Source: Kineosporia sp. R_H_3 (GTDB lineage Bacteria; Actinomycetota; Actinomycetes; Actinomycetales; Kineosporiaceae). From it: a stretch of DNA of 64,000 nt. Positions 52,127-60,919 of the stretch are shown here, in pieces. Made by a program: the position numbers and the translations under genes. How positions within the stretch are numbered: the first letter of the stretch is position 1; the number at the start of each line of letters is the position of its first letter. The notes under the pieces are model-generated. The model saw nothing but the letters and a program-made list of their open reading frames with translations. It did not search any database and was not told where the DNA came from. The stretch is from NCBI RefSeq assembly GCF_002198675.1, contig NZ_MWLL01000191.1:1-64000 (forward strand), read 5' to 3'.

Positions 52127-53641
52127 TCATGGTGGCGGTTGGGGCAGTGCACCGCGGACCGGGAGCCGGACGGTGACGCGCGTCCCGCACCCTGGTTGCG
52201 AGGCGAAGGCGAGCTCACCGCCGTGGCCGGCAACAGCAGCCCGGACGACGGCCAGACCCAGCCCTGTGCCGGGGACATGGTTCGTCCTTGCGGACTCGGT
52301 CCTGAAGAACCTGTGCCCGAGCCGCTCCAGGTCGTCCGACGCGATGCCGACGCCGTCGTCCTCGACCTCGAGCTCGACCAGGTCCGGTCCGGCGAGACGG
52401 GTCCGCCAGACCACCCGGCCGTTGGCGGCGGCGAACTTCACGGCGTTGGAGCCGAGGTTGAGCAGCACACGTTCCAGCTGGCCGGCGTCTGCGGCCACAG
52501 GAGGAAGGTCCGCTGCGACATGCCGTTCCATGGTGACACCCCGGCGCTGCGCGGCCGGGAGGAGGACACAGCACGCCTCGAGGAGCAGCTGGTTGACGTC
52601 GACGTCGGGTCGCTGCCCGGCCTCGGCCGGCCGCCCGCTGCTGGTGGCCGTCGGCGAGTGCTCCGCTGTCGCGAGCTGCAGGAGGTTCTCCACCAGACCC
52701 AGCAGACGGGCCGAGTTGCGTTGCAGGGTGCTCAGCAGCTGCAGGCCGGTCTCGTCGCCCAGGTCGTGCAGGTGGTCCTCGATGAGCTCGCCGTAGCCGA
52801 GGATGCTGGTCAGGGGTGTCCTGAGCTCGTGGCTGACGGTGTTGACGAGGTCGCTCTTGAGCCGGTCCAGCTCCTGCAGCTCGTCGTTGTGGCGGCGCAG
52901 CTCACGGGACTGCTGCTGCAGCTCGGCCTGGGTGGCGCGCAGCTGCGCCTGTACCGCCTTCTGCTGCGTGATGTCGGTGAGGATGACGCCGAACGCCGCG
53001 GTGGGATCGGTGTCGTCGCTGACCGCGAACCGGGTCACGAGGAAGACCTCGTCGCCGTCCGCGTGCTCGCTGCCCGAAGGCATTGCGGCGAGCCGGGATC
53101 GGCCGTGGCCATCCTTGGCGAGGGCCCGGAAGCGGGTGTTGCTGAAGATCTCCTCGCCGCCCGGGTGGAGCAGCCCGATCGCGGACGGGGAGTGCTGGAC
53201 CAGAGATGCGAGCAGACCCTCGATCCTGGCCTGCTCGGCGTGGGACACCACGACGGCCTGCTCGAGGTGGCGCGTGCCGACCGCGGTCCGGACGGCCTGC
53301 CCCAACCGCGCGAGGCGGTCCTTGAGCAGCACGTCGCTGACGCCCTGCTCGAACAGGGCAGCGGCGGTGTCGTCGTCCAGCGCGCCGGTGACCACGATGA
53401 CCGGCACTCCCGGCGCGCTGGTGCGCACCGTCCGCAGGACCTGGGAGATCGACATGCCGGGCACGTTGTGGTCCGCAAGCACGACGTCGGGTGCCGCGGA
53501 CAGTGCTGCGGCGAGCTGTTCGTAGGAGTCCACCGGGACCGTGGCCGTCTCGAGACCGTCACGGCGAAGTGCCGCACCGATCAGCTCGACGTCGGCCGGG
53601 CGGTCCTCGACGACGACGACGCGCAGGTCGTCCGGGCTCAT
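52127..53641 (-). CDS. Soluble hybrid histidine kinase (REC-PAS-HisKA-HATPase)
   Basis: A 504-aa protein from ATG 53641. Domains: receiver 1-120 (VVVVEDRPADVELIGAALRR, VVLADHNVPGMSISQ); PAS about 135-235 (LVQHSPSAIGLLHPGGEEIF, FGVILTDITQQKAVQAQLRA); coiled coil; HisKA LKSDLVNTVSHELRTPLTSI; HATPase with VLLNLGSNAVKFAAANGRVV, VEDDGVGIASDDLERLG, TGLGLAVVRAAV. No membrane helices, so it senses a cytoplasmic cue or acts as a phosphorelay node fed through its N-terminal receiver. Confidence 0.92.
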   Translation of the reverse strand: MSPDDLRVVVVEDRPADVELIGAALRRDGLETATVPVDSYEQLAAALSAAPDVVLADHNVPGMSISQVLRTVRTSAPGVPVIVVTGALDDDTAAALFEQGVSDVLLKDRLARLGQAVRTAVGTRHLEQAVVVSHAEQARIEGLLASLVQHSPSAIGLLHPGGEEIFSNTRFRALAKDGHGRSRLAAMPSGSEHADGDEVFLVTRFAVSDDTDPTAAFGVILTDITQQKAVQAQLRATQAELQQQSRELRRHNDELQELDRLKSDLVNTVSHELRTPLTSILGYGELIEDHLHDLGDETGLQLLSTLQRNSARLLGLVENLLQLATAEHSPTATSSGRPAEAGQRPDVDVNQLLLEACCVLLPAAQRRGVTMERHVAADLPPVAADAGQLERVLLNLGSNAVKFAAANGRVVWRTRLAGPDLVELEVEDDGVGIASDDLERLGHRFFRTESARTNHVPGTGLGLAVVRAAVAGHGGELAFASQPGCGTRVTVRLPVRGALPQPPP

Positions 53642-53657
53642 GAGACTCCGTCCGGGC

Positions 53658-54086
53658 TCACGCGACCTCGTCGGGGCGGCGGTTGACCTCGACCCAGAAG
53701 GTCGCCAGCGCGTTCAGCGCATCCGCCCCGAGCCGGCCGCTGGCCGGTTTGACGACGAACCCGTTGGCCCCGAGGCGGTAGCAGCGATGGACGTCCTCGG
53801 GCTCCTGCGAGGAGCTGAGGACGACCACGGGCAGTGTGCGGGTCCCCTTCAGGTCGCGCACCCGACGAAGCAGCTCGGCACCGTCCATGCGCGGCATCTT
53901 CAGATCGGTGAGGACGACGACCGGCAGCTCGCGACGCTGGTCGACGAGCCTCTCGAGGCGGTCGTAGGCCTCACATCCGTCGCCGGCCGTCTCGAGGCGT
54001 GCGCCGACGCCGGAGCGTCGCCAGGCCTCCTGCAGGAGCTCACGGTCCGCGATGCTGTCCTCCACGAGCAGCACCCACGGGGTCAT
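53658..54086 (-). CDS. Rcp1-like stand-alone response regulator
   Basis: A 142-aa protein; ATG 54086 overlaps the upstream kinase stop (ATGA). Receiver: VLLVEDSIADRELLQEAWRR, VVVLTDLKMPRMDGAELLRR, VVLSSSQEPEDVHRCYRLGA, NGFVVKPASG, and the terminal FWVEVNR. The long insert after the second strand and the ending are typical of Rcp1-type partners of phytochrome-like kinases. Probably the immediate partner of the 552-aa kinase. Confidence 0.9.
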   Translation of the reverse strand: MTPWVLLVEDSIADRELLQEAWRRSGVGARLETAGDGCEAYDRLERLVDQRRELPVVVLTDLKMPRMDGAELLRRVRDLKGTRTLPVVVLSSSQEPEDVHRCYRLGANGFVVKPASGRLGADALNALATFWVEVNRRPDEVA

Positions 54087-55741
54087 GGCGCGTCCAGAGT
54101 GATCGTGAAGGCCGCGCCCTGCCCAGGGCTCGAGGACGCGCTGACGTGCCCTCCGTGGCGGTGCACGATCCTGCTGACCAGGGCCAGGCCCAGACCCGTC
54201 CCGGGGAAGTCGCGGCTGGAGTGCAGCCGTTGGAAGGGGGTGAAGAGGCCGCCGGCGAGGTCCGGGTCGAAGCCGACCCCGTTGTCCCGCACCGTGTACG
54301 TCACTGCACCGTCCCCGGTGCTGCCGGTGACCTCGACCCGCGGCCGCTGTGTCGTGGCACTGTACTTGACCGCGTTCGACAGCAGGTTGCGCCACACCTG
54401 CAGCATCAGCTGCCGATCTCCCCTGGCGGGCGGGAGCACCCCCACCTGGAACTCGAACCCGGCGTCCGCACCGGCGTCCGCCCACGCCTCGTGCACCACC
54501 TCCGCGATGTCGAGGACATCGGTCCGCAGCGGTTGCCGGTGGATGCGCGCCAGGCGCAGCAACCCGTCCATGAGCTCCTCCATGGCGGTGGCTGCCTCAC
54601 GGATCCGGGACAGGTAGCGCAACCCGTCCTCGTCGAGCCGGTCGGAGTAGTCCTCCGCGAGGAGGTCACCGAAGCCGGCGACCGCGCGCAGCGGGGCGCG
54701 CAGGTCATGAGAGACGCTGTAGGAGAACGCCTCCAGCTCACTGTTCGCGTCGGCGAGCTCGAGCGATCGACGCTCGAGAGCGCTGGTCCTGGCCGCGACG
54801 CGCGCCTCGAGGTCGGCGTTCGTCCGGTGCAGCTGCTCGTTCACCCGGGCCAGGTCGCGGTTCGCCTTCTCCAGCTCGGCATTGAGCTCCGTGACGCGGG
54901 TCCGGGCCAGGTGCTCCTCGGTGACGTCCTGGGTCACCTTGACGAAACCGTCCAGGGCGCCCGACCCGTCACGGATGGCGGTCAGGACGCCACGTGACCA
55001 GAAGGTGGTGCCGTCCCGGCGGACGCGCAGCCCCTTGGTCACTGCCCTGCCGTGCACGACCGCCTCCCGGAGAGTCGACTCCGGGACTCCCGCTGCCCGG
55101 TCCTCGGCGGTGAAGAAGACCGCGTAGGGCTGACCGAGGACATCGGCCTCGTCGTACCCCTTGAGTCGCTGGGCGGAACGGCTCCACGTGAGGACGCGCC
55201 CTTCGCTGTCGAGCGCGAGGATCGCATGCTCGTCCGCTCCGTCGACGAGCCGTGTCAACTGATCGACGGCTGCCTGGCGCTCGTGCTCACGCATCCAGCC
55301 GTGGGTGACGTCCGTCCAGGACATCAGGACCAGCCGGCGCCCACGCCGTCGTTCCAACGGATACGCGGACACCAGGTACCGGTGCGGCCGGTCGGTTCCG
55401 TCGACGCTCGGGACGACGAACTCCTCCTGGGTGACGCTCTCGCCGGCCAGAGCACGCACCAGCGGCCGCCGCTCGTGCGTGATCTCGGCCCCGCACGGCG
55501 CCGTGATCCCCGACAGCGGCTCACGCAACACCCGGCTGCCCTCCGCCGCCAACCGTGGCTCCGCCTCGATCGCGGCAGGGTTGGCGAACACGAGCTCGAA
55601 CGCATCGTCGACGATGAGCAAGGGAGTTCGCACAGCGCACCAGGCGTCGAGCAGGACCGCACCGAGGCCGTCGTCGGCGACGTAGTCCTGTGCGACCGCC
55701 GCGGCGGTCGGACGGGGCGGGTCGTAAACGGTCCTGCTCAC
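54083..55741 (-). CDS. Soluble PAS histidine kinase (phytochrome-kinase-like C-terminus)
   Basis: A 552-aa protein; GTG 55741 with GGGAGGT just upstream (longer in-frame starts lie in a region antisense to another gene). Domains: PAS-like 1-150 (LLIVDDAFELVFANPAAIEA, the rest SVDGTDRPHRYLVSAY); second PAS about 165-285 (HAILALDSEGRVLTWSRSAQ, RLKGYDEADVLGQPYAVFFT); coiled coil (LEKANRDLARVNEQLHRTNA); HisKA ELEAFSYSVSHDLRAPLRAV; HATPase VWRNLLSNAVKYSA, RDNGVGFDPDLAGGLFTPFQ, GTGLGLALVSRIV. The F-S-Y-S-V-S-H-D-L-R-A-P box is the phytochrome-kinase type. No chromophore-binding GAF domain, so a redox or small-ligand PAS input is likelier than light. Confidence 0.92.
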   Translation of the reverse strand: MSRTVYDPPRPTAAAVAQDYVADDGLGAVLLDAWCAVRTPLLIVDDAFELVFANPAAIEAEPRLAAEGSRVLREPLSGITAPCGAEITHERRPLVRALAGESVTQEEFVVPSVDGTDRPHRYLVSAYPLERRRGRRLVLMSWTDVTHGWMREHERQAAVDQLTRLVDGADEHAILALDSEGRVLTWSRSAQRLKGYDEADVLGQPYAVFFTAEDRAAGVPESTLREAVVHGRAVTKGLRVRRDGTTFWSRGVLTAIRDGSGALDGFVKVTQDVTEEHLARTRVTELNAELEKANRDLARVNEQLHRTNADLEARVAARTSALERRSLELADANSELEAFSYSVSHDLRAPLRAVAGFGDLLAEDYSDRLDEDGLRYLSRIREAATAMEELMDGLLRLARIHRQPLRTDVLDIAEVVHEAWADAGADAGFEFQVGVLPPARGDRQLMLQVWRNLLSNAVKYSATTQRPRVEVTGSTGDGAVTYTVRDNGVGFDPDLAGGLFTPFQRLHSSRDFPGTGLGLALVSRIVHRHGGHVSASSSPGQGAAFTITLDAP

Positions 55742-55759
55742 CAGACCTCCCAACCCAAT

Positions 55760-55806
55760 GCCATTACTAAGAGTTGGTGCATGACTACAATAAGTGCAAG
55801 ATGTGA
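55760..55806. promoter_or_regulatory. AT-rich divergent promoter block
   Basis: The 136-bp gap between the divergent kinase and receiver genes holds CATTACTAAGAG, GGTGCATGACTACAATAAGT and AGTGCAAGATGTGAT. The AGTGCAA-N3-GTGAT element matches AGTGCAA-N2-GTGAT at 50096-50110, and on the reverse strand the order CTTGCA, TCATG, CTTAGT is also shared. Confidence 0.45.
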
Positions 55807-55877
55807 TCGTTGCCGTGTTTCGACAACTTGCCGGGATCCACGACGACCCCTCCCCCGAGCGCCTGCGAAGGACTGCG

Positions 55878-56339
55878 ATGGACTCCGTACAGAACAACCC
55901 CGTGGCACGGCCGGACGGCGCGCTCGTCGACGACCACTGGGTCAACCCCCGCGAGTACGTGTCAGCGCTCGGGTCGCAGATGCGCACGGTCCTGGTCGTC
56001 GAGGACGACGGTGACGCGCGCGAGCTTCTCAGTGGTTTCCTGACGCAGGAGGGCCTGGAGGTACTCGAGGCAGGGACGGTTCGGGGGGCGCTCGACGTGC
56101 TGACCGCCCGCGACGTCGACGTCGTCCTGCTCGACGTCCTGCTTCCCGACGGGACGGGCCTGGAGGTCTGCGACGCGGTGCGGCAGAGCGCCAGACGGGC
56201 CTCGACATCCGTGATCATGCTGACAGCGCTGGACGGGCCCGCAGACCAGGCCGCCGGCGTCATCGCCGGAGCGGACTCCTACCTCACCAAGCCCGTGACG
56301 CGAGCAGAGCTTGTCCTGAGGCTCGCCGACGTGCTCTGA
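55878..56339 (+). CDS. Stand-alone receiver-domain response regulator
   Basis: A 153-aa protein from ATG 55878, with AAGGA 5 nt upstream. About 35 residues precede the receiver: TVLVVEDDGDARELLSGFLT, DVVLLDVLLPDGTGLE, IMLTALDGP, SYLTKPVTRAE. No output domain. It is divergent from the phytochrome-type kinase and shares its promoter region. Confidence 0.88.
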   Translation: MDSVQNNPVARPDGALVDDHWVNPREYVSALGSQMRTVLVVEDDGDARELLSGFLTQEGLEVLEAGTVRGALDVLTARDVDVVLLDVLLPDGTGLEVCDAVRQSARRASTSVIMLTALDGPADQAAGVIAGADSYLTKPVTRAELVLRLADVL

Positions 56340-56513
56340 GTTGCCGCCGTGCCCTCGGCACGGAGCACCTCTGACTCCGCTGCACCGATGACGCGGCGAC
56401 CTGTTCCGCCGGAACAGGTCCGCACCGGGGCGGCGCCCAGATCGACCCCTGACCCGTCGCCGGTAGGCGACCGGTGCCCAGGCCGGTCGTAGAGCGGATG
56501 CCACAATCGTGGA

Positions 56514-56834
56514 ATGCCGCTGGTCGACCTGCTCCTCGGGCGTCCGCCCCACACCCCCCAGGCTGAAGCCGCCCGCACCATGGACGAGGGCGTCACCATC
56601 TACTGGCGTGACGGATGCCCCTTCTGCCTGCGGCTGCGCTGGGCCGTCCGTAAGGACACCGGGCGCGCAACGTGGGTCGACATCTGGCGCGACCCTGAAG
56701 CCGCCGCCTTCGTCCGCACCACCAACGACGGCGGCAACGAAGTGGTGCCGACGGTCGTGATCGACGGCGTCCCCCACACCAATCCGGATCCTCGAACGGT
56801 CGTAGCCCGACTGGGCGGCTCCAGCCGCAGTTGA
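56514..56834 (+). CDS. Mycoredoxin/glutaredoxin-like protein
   Basis: A 106-aa protein from ATG 56514. Thioredoxin fold: VTIYWRDGCPFCLRLRWAVR with the C-P-F-C redox motif, VDIWRDPEAAAFVRTTNDGG, the cis-Pro strand EVVPTVVIDGVPHTNPDPRT. Mycoredoxins reduce mycothiol-mixed disulfides in actinomycetes. The N-terminal 20 residues may be a non-conserved extension; a start at the internal ATG before DEGVTIYW is possible. Not obviously co-transcribed with its neighbours. Confidence 0.85.
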   Translation: MPLVDLLLGRPPHTPQAEAARTMDEGVTIYWRDGCPFCLRLRWAVRKDTGRATWVDIWRDPEAAAFVRTTNDGGNEVVPTVVIDGVPHTNPDPRTVVARLGGSSRS

Positions 56835-57108
56835 CCGCCGGCCGCCACACGGGATCGACGTGCGCGGGTAAGGCTCGGGCGCGGTGCCTGGGAAGCGGTT
56901 CGCGTTCCGTCTGGGTGCGGGCATGCTGATGCGGGCGGCCGGTCAAGGCGTGCGCGGACCTGCCGCCTGGAAGCGGCCTCCGAACGTGGTGAGCTCGCTG
57001 CGCGTGGTGACGTCGGCGTTCCCGGTAACGCGGTGCTCGACGCGGGCCTGGAACCGCTCGGCCGTCGTCGCCCTGCCCGACGGCCCGCTCCGTCGGACAC
57101 TCGTCCTC

Positions 57109-57777
57109 CTACCGAGTGTCCTCGGCGCCGCCGGGCTCCTTTTGGGATACCAGGCCCGCGGCGCGTCCGGCGACGGCGGCCGCTTCGCGATCGGCGACCT
57201 GGAGCTTGCCGATCACGTTCGACACGTAGTTGCGGACCGTCTTGGGGCTGAGGAAGAGCCGGCGCCCGATCTCGTGGTTGGTCAGGCCTTGGGCCACCAG
57301 GGACAGGATCTCGGTCTCGCGCTCGCTGAGCTCGCCGTACCGGCGGGCGCCTGCACCCGGCGGGCGGTTCATGAGGCGTGCGGCGATCCCGGCGGAGAAG
57401 ACCGCGCCACCTTGGGCGACCACCCTGATCGAGTTCACGATCTGGGACGGGCTGGCGTCCTTGACGAGGTAGCCCGTGGCACCGGCGCGCAGGGCTTCGA
57501 AGGCATGGTCGTCGTCGAGCATCGTCAGCACAAGGATGCGCACGCTGGGCGCACGACGAGTGAGCTCGCGGGTGAGCTCGATGCCGTCCATGCCCGGCAG
57601 GTTGAGGTCGACGACGACGACGTCGGGCATCAGGTCCTCCACACGCGTGATCGCCTCCTCCGCCGTGGCGAGATCGGCCACCACCTCCAAGTCGTCCTCG
57701 AGTTCGATCCGGGTCCGCAGTCCCAGCCGGAAGGTCGGGTGGTCCTCGACGAGGAGGATCGACACGGTCTCGGTCAC
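57109..57777 (-). CDS. NarL/LuxR-type response regulator
   Basis: A 222-aa protein; GTG 57777 overlaps the kinase stop (GTGA). Receiver: ILLVEDHPTFRLGLRTRIEL, DVVVVDLNLPGMDG, TGYLVKDASPSQI. LuxR domain: ELSERETEILSLVAQGLTNH, FLSPKTVRNYVSNVIGKLQV. This is the only DNA-binding output in the signalling island. Confidence 0.94.
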   Translation of the reverse strand: MTETVSILLVEDHPTFRLGLRTRIELEDDLEVVADLATAEEAITRVEDLMPDVVVVDLNLPGMDGIELTRELTRRAPSVRILVLTMLDDDHAFEALRAGATGYLVKDASPSQIVNSIRVVAQGGAVFSAGIAARLMNRPPGAGARRYGELSERETEILSLVAQGLTNHEIGRRLFLSPKTVRNYVSNVIGKLQVADREAAAVAGRAAGLVSQKEPGGAEDTR

Positions 57778-59750
57778 AGCGGGATCCTCGCGCCGACCCG
57801 GGTCCCGCGTCCGTCCTGCCCGGCAGTGACCTCGAACGCGCCGCCTAGCTCCTCGGCGCGTTCGCTCATCGACTGCAGGCCGACGCCCGGTGAATGGTCC
57901 CCGACCCCACGGCCGTCGTCGCAGACGACAAGCCGCGCCTCCTCGTCGTCCACCGTCACCTCGACCGAGACGCGGGTGGCCTCGGCATGACGGATGACGT
58001 TGGTCAGCGACTCCTGCACGATACGCAGCACGTTGACCTCCAGCGCGGCCGGCATGGATCCCTTCGTGATGGACACGACGCACGAGGTGTCGAGCCCGGC
58101 GGCCGCGGCACGGTCGACCTCAGCGGTGATCGCCGGCCCGAGCCCTCCTGCATCCAGTGACGGCGGTCGCAAGGCTCGCGTGATGGCCCGGATCTCGTCG
58201 ATCGACGCCTTGGCCTGCTCGTCGAGCGCCTCGTGCAGGGCGCTCACGGACGCGCCCCGCTGCTGCGCCACTCGGATCGAGTCGAGCGTCACGAGCTGGC
58301 TGGCCAGCAGCGGCCCCAATCCGTCGTGCAGGTCGCGCCGCAGACGTCGTCGCTCGTCCTCGCGTGCGGCAGCAGCGGCCGCTCGTGCACGCCTCAGTTC
58401 TTCGGTCTCGCGCTGCGCCCGAAGCACCATCGCCACGAACGGCACCACCTCGGCCAGGGCCCTTCGGTCTCGGCCGTCCAGTTCGTCGCCGTATGCCGGG
58501 GACAGCAGCAGCGCGCCGACCGGCGTTCCGGCCCCGTCCGTCACCTGCCGGCGCACCGGCGCGGTGCGACCTGGCCCGCCGAAGCTGGAGATCACCGACC
58601 CGTCGGTGTCCCGGACCTCGACGTGCGGCAGCGCCAACGCCTGCGCGATGGTGCTCGCGAGGTCCGTCCTCACGGGCCCGGGGCCGGTGATCCTGCTGAC
58701 GAGCTCGGCTGCAAGGTTGCCCGTTCCGTACAACCGGGTGCGCACGCGTCGGTGCAGGCGGTCGGCGACCCAGGCGCCGACGAGAACCACGACGGCGAAC
58801 ACAGCGGCGCCGAGTGCCGACACGTTCTGGTTCGTCACCGACATCCCCGCCAGCGCCACGATGGCCCCGTAGCACAGCAGGACGGCCATCGCGGCCCCGC
58901 CGTACACGACCACGCGCCACAGCAGAAGGCCAACGTCGTACAGGCGATGCCGCAGGACTGCGAAGGTGAACCCCACGCCCAGAACGAGGAACGCCGCGTA
59001 CAGCCCGAACACCAGAGGAAGCTGGAAGGTCGCGAGCAGGTCGACGGCCCACAGCACCTGGGCCACCACGAACAGACCCGCCAAGACGCAGAACCCGACG
59101 AGCACCCACCGGGCCTGCTGACGGGCCACCCAGTCCGACCGGAAGAAGAACCGGTGCACCTGCGCCGCGACCAGCGCGACGATGACGACAGTCTCGAGGA
59201 CCTCGAGAACGGGAACGCTCACTCCCGCTGTCCGCAGCGTCGCTCCGGCCGACACCGCCACGATCCCAGGGGCGGCCCATCGTCGCAGGACGACGGGGTG
59301 CCAGCGCCCGTCGGGGAAGAGCGCCAGGATGCAGAACAGCGACGCCTGGTTCAGCGCGGCGAGAAGCACCAGCACCCACCGCAGCGAGCCGGACGGCTCG
59401 AGAGGCTGGAGGAAGTCCTGCAGTGCCACGAGCATGAGGCCCAGGCCGCACACCGCGGACAGCAGCGACGGCCGACGTCGCATCATGACGACGCCCAGAG
59501 CGCAGAAGAAGAGGAGCAGCGCCCACTGCACGACCATCACCATGACCGCCCAGCCGACAGGAGTCATGCCCGCACGGGCGATCTGCCCGAGCAGCTCATC
59601 GGTGGGGCGGGCCAGGGTGTCGCAGATGTCGTCCTGGCACGTGACCTGCAGTGCCGTGAACTGGATCGGAGTGGCCAACGCGGCGACCACGACGGAAGCG
59701 CCGGCGGCGACCAGGCCGCCGGCGACCGGGGCTGCCGTCGCGCGGAGCAT
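57774..59750 (-). CDS. ComP-like membrane histidine kinase
   Basis: A 658-aa protein from ATG 59750. About nine to ten membrane helices fill residues 1-320 (MVMVVQWALLLFFCALGVVM, VVIVALVAAQVHRFF, LPLVFGLYAAFLVLGVGFTF); an extracellular loop near residues 35-60 contains two Cys (VTCQDDICD). A GAF-like linker leads to the HisKA_3 box EDERRRLRRDLHDGLGPLLA and HATPase (VQESLTNVIRHAEATRVSVE, VVCDDGRGVGDHSPGVGLQS). Partner of the overlapping LuxR-type regulator. The input signal is probably extracellular or in the membrane. Confidence 0.92.
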   Translation of the reverse strand: MLRATAAPVAGGLVAAGASVVVAALATPIQFTALQVTCQDDICDTLARPTDELLGQIARAGMTPVGWAVMVMVVQWALLLFFCALGVVMMRRRPSLLSAVCGLGLMLVALQDFLQPLEPSGSLRWVLVLLAALNQASLFCILALFPDGRWHPVVLRRWAAPGIVAVSAGATLRTAGVSVPVLEVLETVVIVALVAAQVHRFFFRSDWVARQQARWVLVGFCVLAGLFVVAQVLWAVDLLATFQLPLVFGLYAAFLVLGVGFTFAVLRHRLYDVGLLLWRVVVYGGAAMAVLLCYGAIVALAGMSVTNQNVSALGAAVFAVVVLVGAWVADRLHRRVRTRLYGTGNLAAELVSRITGPGPVRTDLASTIAQALALPHVEVRDTDGSVISSFGGPGRTAPVRRQVTDGAGTPVGALLLSPAYGDELDGRDRRALAEVVPFVAMVLRAQRETEELRRARAAAAAAREDERRRLRRDLHDGLGPLLASQLVTLDSIRVAQQRGASVSALHEALDEQAKASIDEIRAITRALRPPSLDAGGLGPAITAEVDRAAAAGLDTSCVVSITKGSMPAALEVNVLRIVQESLTNVIRHAEATRVSVEVTVDDEEARLVVCDDGRGVGDHSPGVGLQSMSERAEELGGAFEVTAGQDGRGTRVGARIPL

Positions 59751-59763
59751 CTCCCCGAGTGTC

Positions 59764-60456
59764 TCAGCCTCGCGTGACCAGCGCCCGGTTCGTGGAGAAG
59801 GCCAGCAGGGCGCCGAACAGCATCGGGAGGATCGGCGGGGCGTCGACCGTCACCTGCGCCACGACCGTCACGGCGCACAGCGCTGCGACCACCAGAGCGA
59901 CCCGAGGCGCGACACCGGCCCTGCGCAGGAGCACCGCGACGACGAGCAGGCCCAGCGAAGTCGTGACGACGAAGCTCGAGACCAGCGTCAGGTATATCCA
60001 CCAGTGCTCCGCCAACCAGGGGTTCCCGGCCCCGAGCGCGCGCGGCAAGAACGTCATCACCGCCATCCCCAACCCGCCTGCGACGACACCGGCAGCGGCG
60101 ACCACCCCTTGCCGGGCAGCACCGTCGGCGATCGAACTCAGACGAGTCAGACCCCGGGCGAAGAGGACGGCGCTGAGCAGGAAGAGAAGCGCGGTAGCGA
60201 CGAGGGCCCACAACGGCTCGGGGTATCGCTGGACGAGCTGTGCGAGGACGTCCGGGGCCAGGTGGTTCTGATTGACGCCGAGCCGCTCAGCGGTTTCGTA
60301 CAGCGCCTTCTGATACTCGCGGTTGGACAACCCCATCGACACCCCCAGCACCGCGATGAAGGCCAGCAGCGAGGCCAGGAAGCAGCGCAGCGCGCTGCGT
60401 GCAGCATCCTGCCGGCCGCTACGAGCCGCTACAGGAAGTACGGACGACGTGGACAC
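59764..60456 (-). CDS. Four-helix membrane protein upstream of the ComP-like kinase
   Basis: A 230-aa protein; GTG 60456 with AAGGGA upstream. Helices: ALRCFLASLLAFIAVLGVSM, PLWALVATALLFLLSAVLFA, GVVAAAGVVAGGLGMAVMTF, YLTLVSSFVVTTSLGLLVVA and one more near the C-terminus (ALVVAALCAVTVVAQV). An extracytoplasmic loop of about 45 residues follows helix 1. It is 13 bp upstream of the kinase gene, so probably the same operon and possibly a sensing partner. Family not recognised. Confidence 0.7.
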   Translation of the reverse strand: MSTSSVLPVAARSGRQDAARSALRCFLASLLAFIAVLGVSMGLSNREYQKALYETAERLGVNQNHLAPDVLAQLVQRYPEPLWALVATALLFLLSAVLFARGLTRLSSIADGAARQGVVAAAGVVAGGLGMAVMTFLPRALGAGNPWLAEHWWIYLTLVSSFVVTTSLGLLVVAVLLRRAGVAPRVALVVAALCAVTVVAQVTVDAPPILPMLFGALLAFSTNRALVTRG

Positions 60457-60659
60457 AGGCTCTTCCCTTCGTGAGCGATCCTGCCTGCACGATCGCCGTC
60501 CGGGCGTCCCGGTGCACAGGGACGCCACGTCCCGGAGTGACCAGAGTCGACGTCGATCAGCTACAGCGATGGCGGTGCCGTACCTGTCCAGCGTCTGGAC
60601 CGTGAGCCCGCTCGCGTCGCGCATCGTGGCGTCCGCGGTGGCGACGTCCGCGGTCGCTG

Positions 60660-60760
60660 CGTGAGCGGGCCTGCACCCCAAGACGATGCGCAACTACGCG
60701 TCCGACGTGCTCACCAAGTTCCGGGCCGTGGACCGGGCGACGGCGGTCAGCCGGCCCCGA
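60660..60760 (+). pseudogene. LuxR helix-turn-helix scrap
   Basis: The + strand reads LHPKTMRNYASDVLTKFRAV and DRATAV, clearly derived from the end of a LuxR-type DNA-binding domain (compare SPKTVRNYVSNVIGKLQVAD in the regulator at 57109). There is no start or receiver part. It lies in the 460-bp gap 60457-60919, which otherwise holds no gene. Confidence 0.5.
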
Positions 60761-60919
60761 CGCCGGCGTCGTCAACCCCTGACGCTCCCGCGGGCACGGC
60801 CGGTCGCGTGATCGGGACGTGGTGTCCCTGGCGGCCGGGACGGCCCGGGAGACACCGTGTAGCCCGCATCGGGGACAGCCCCCGACGTCACCACGTGCGA
60901 CCACGAGAGGAACCACGCG

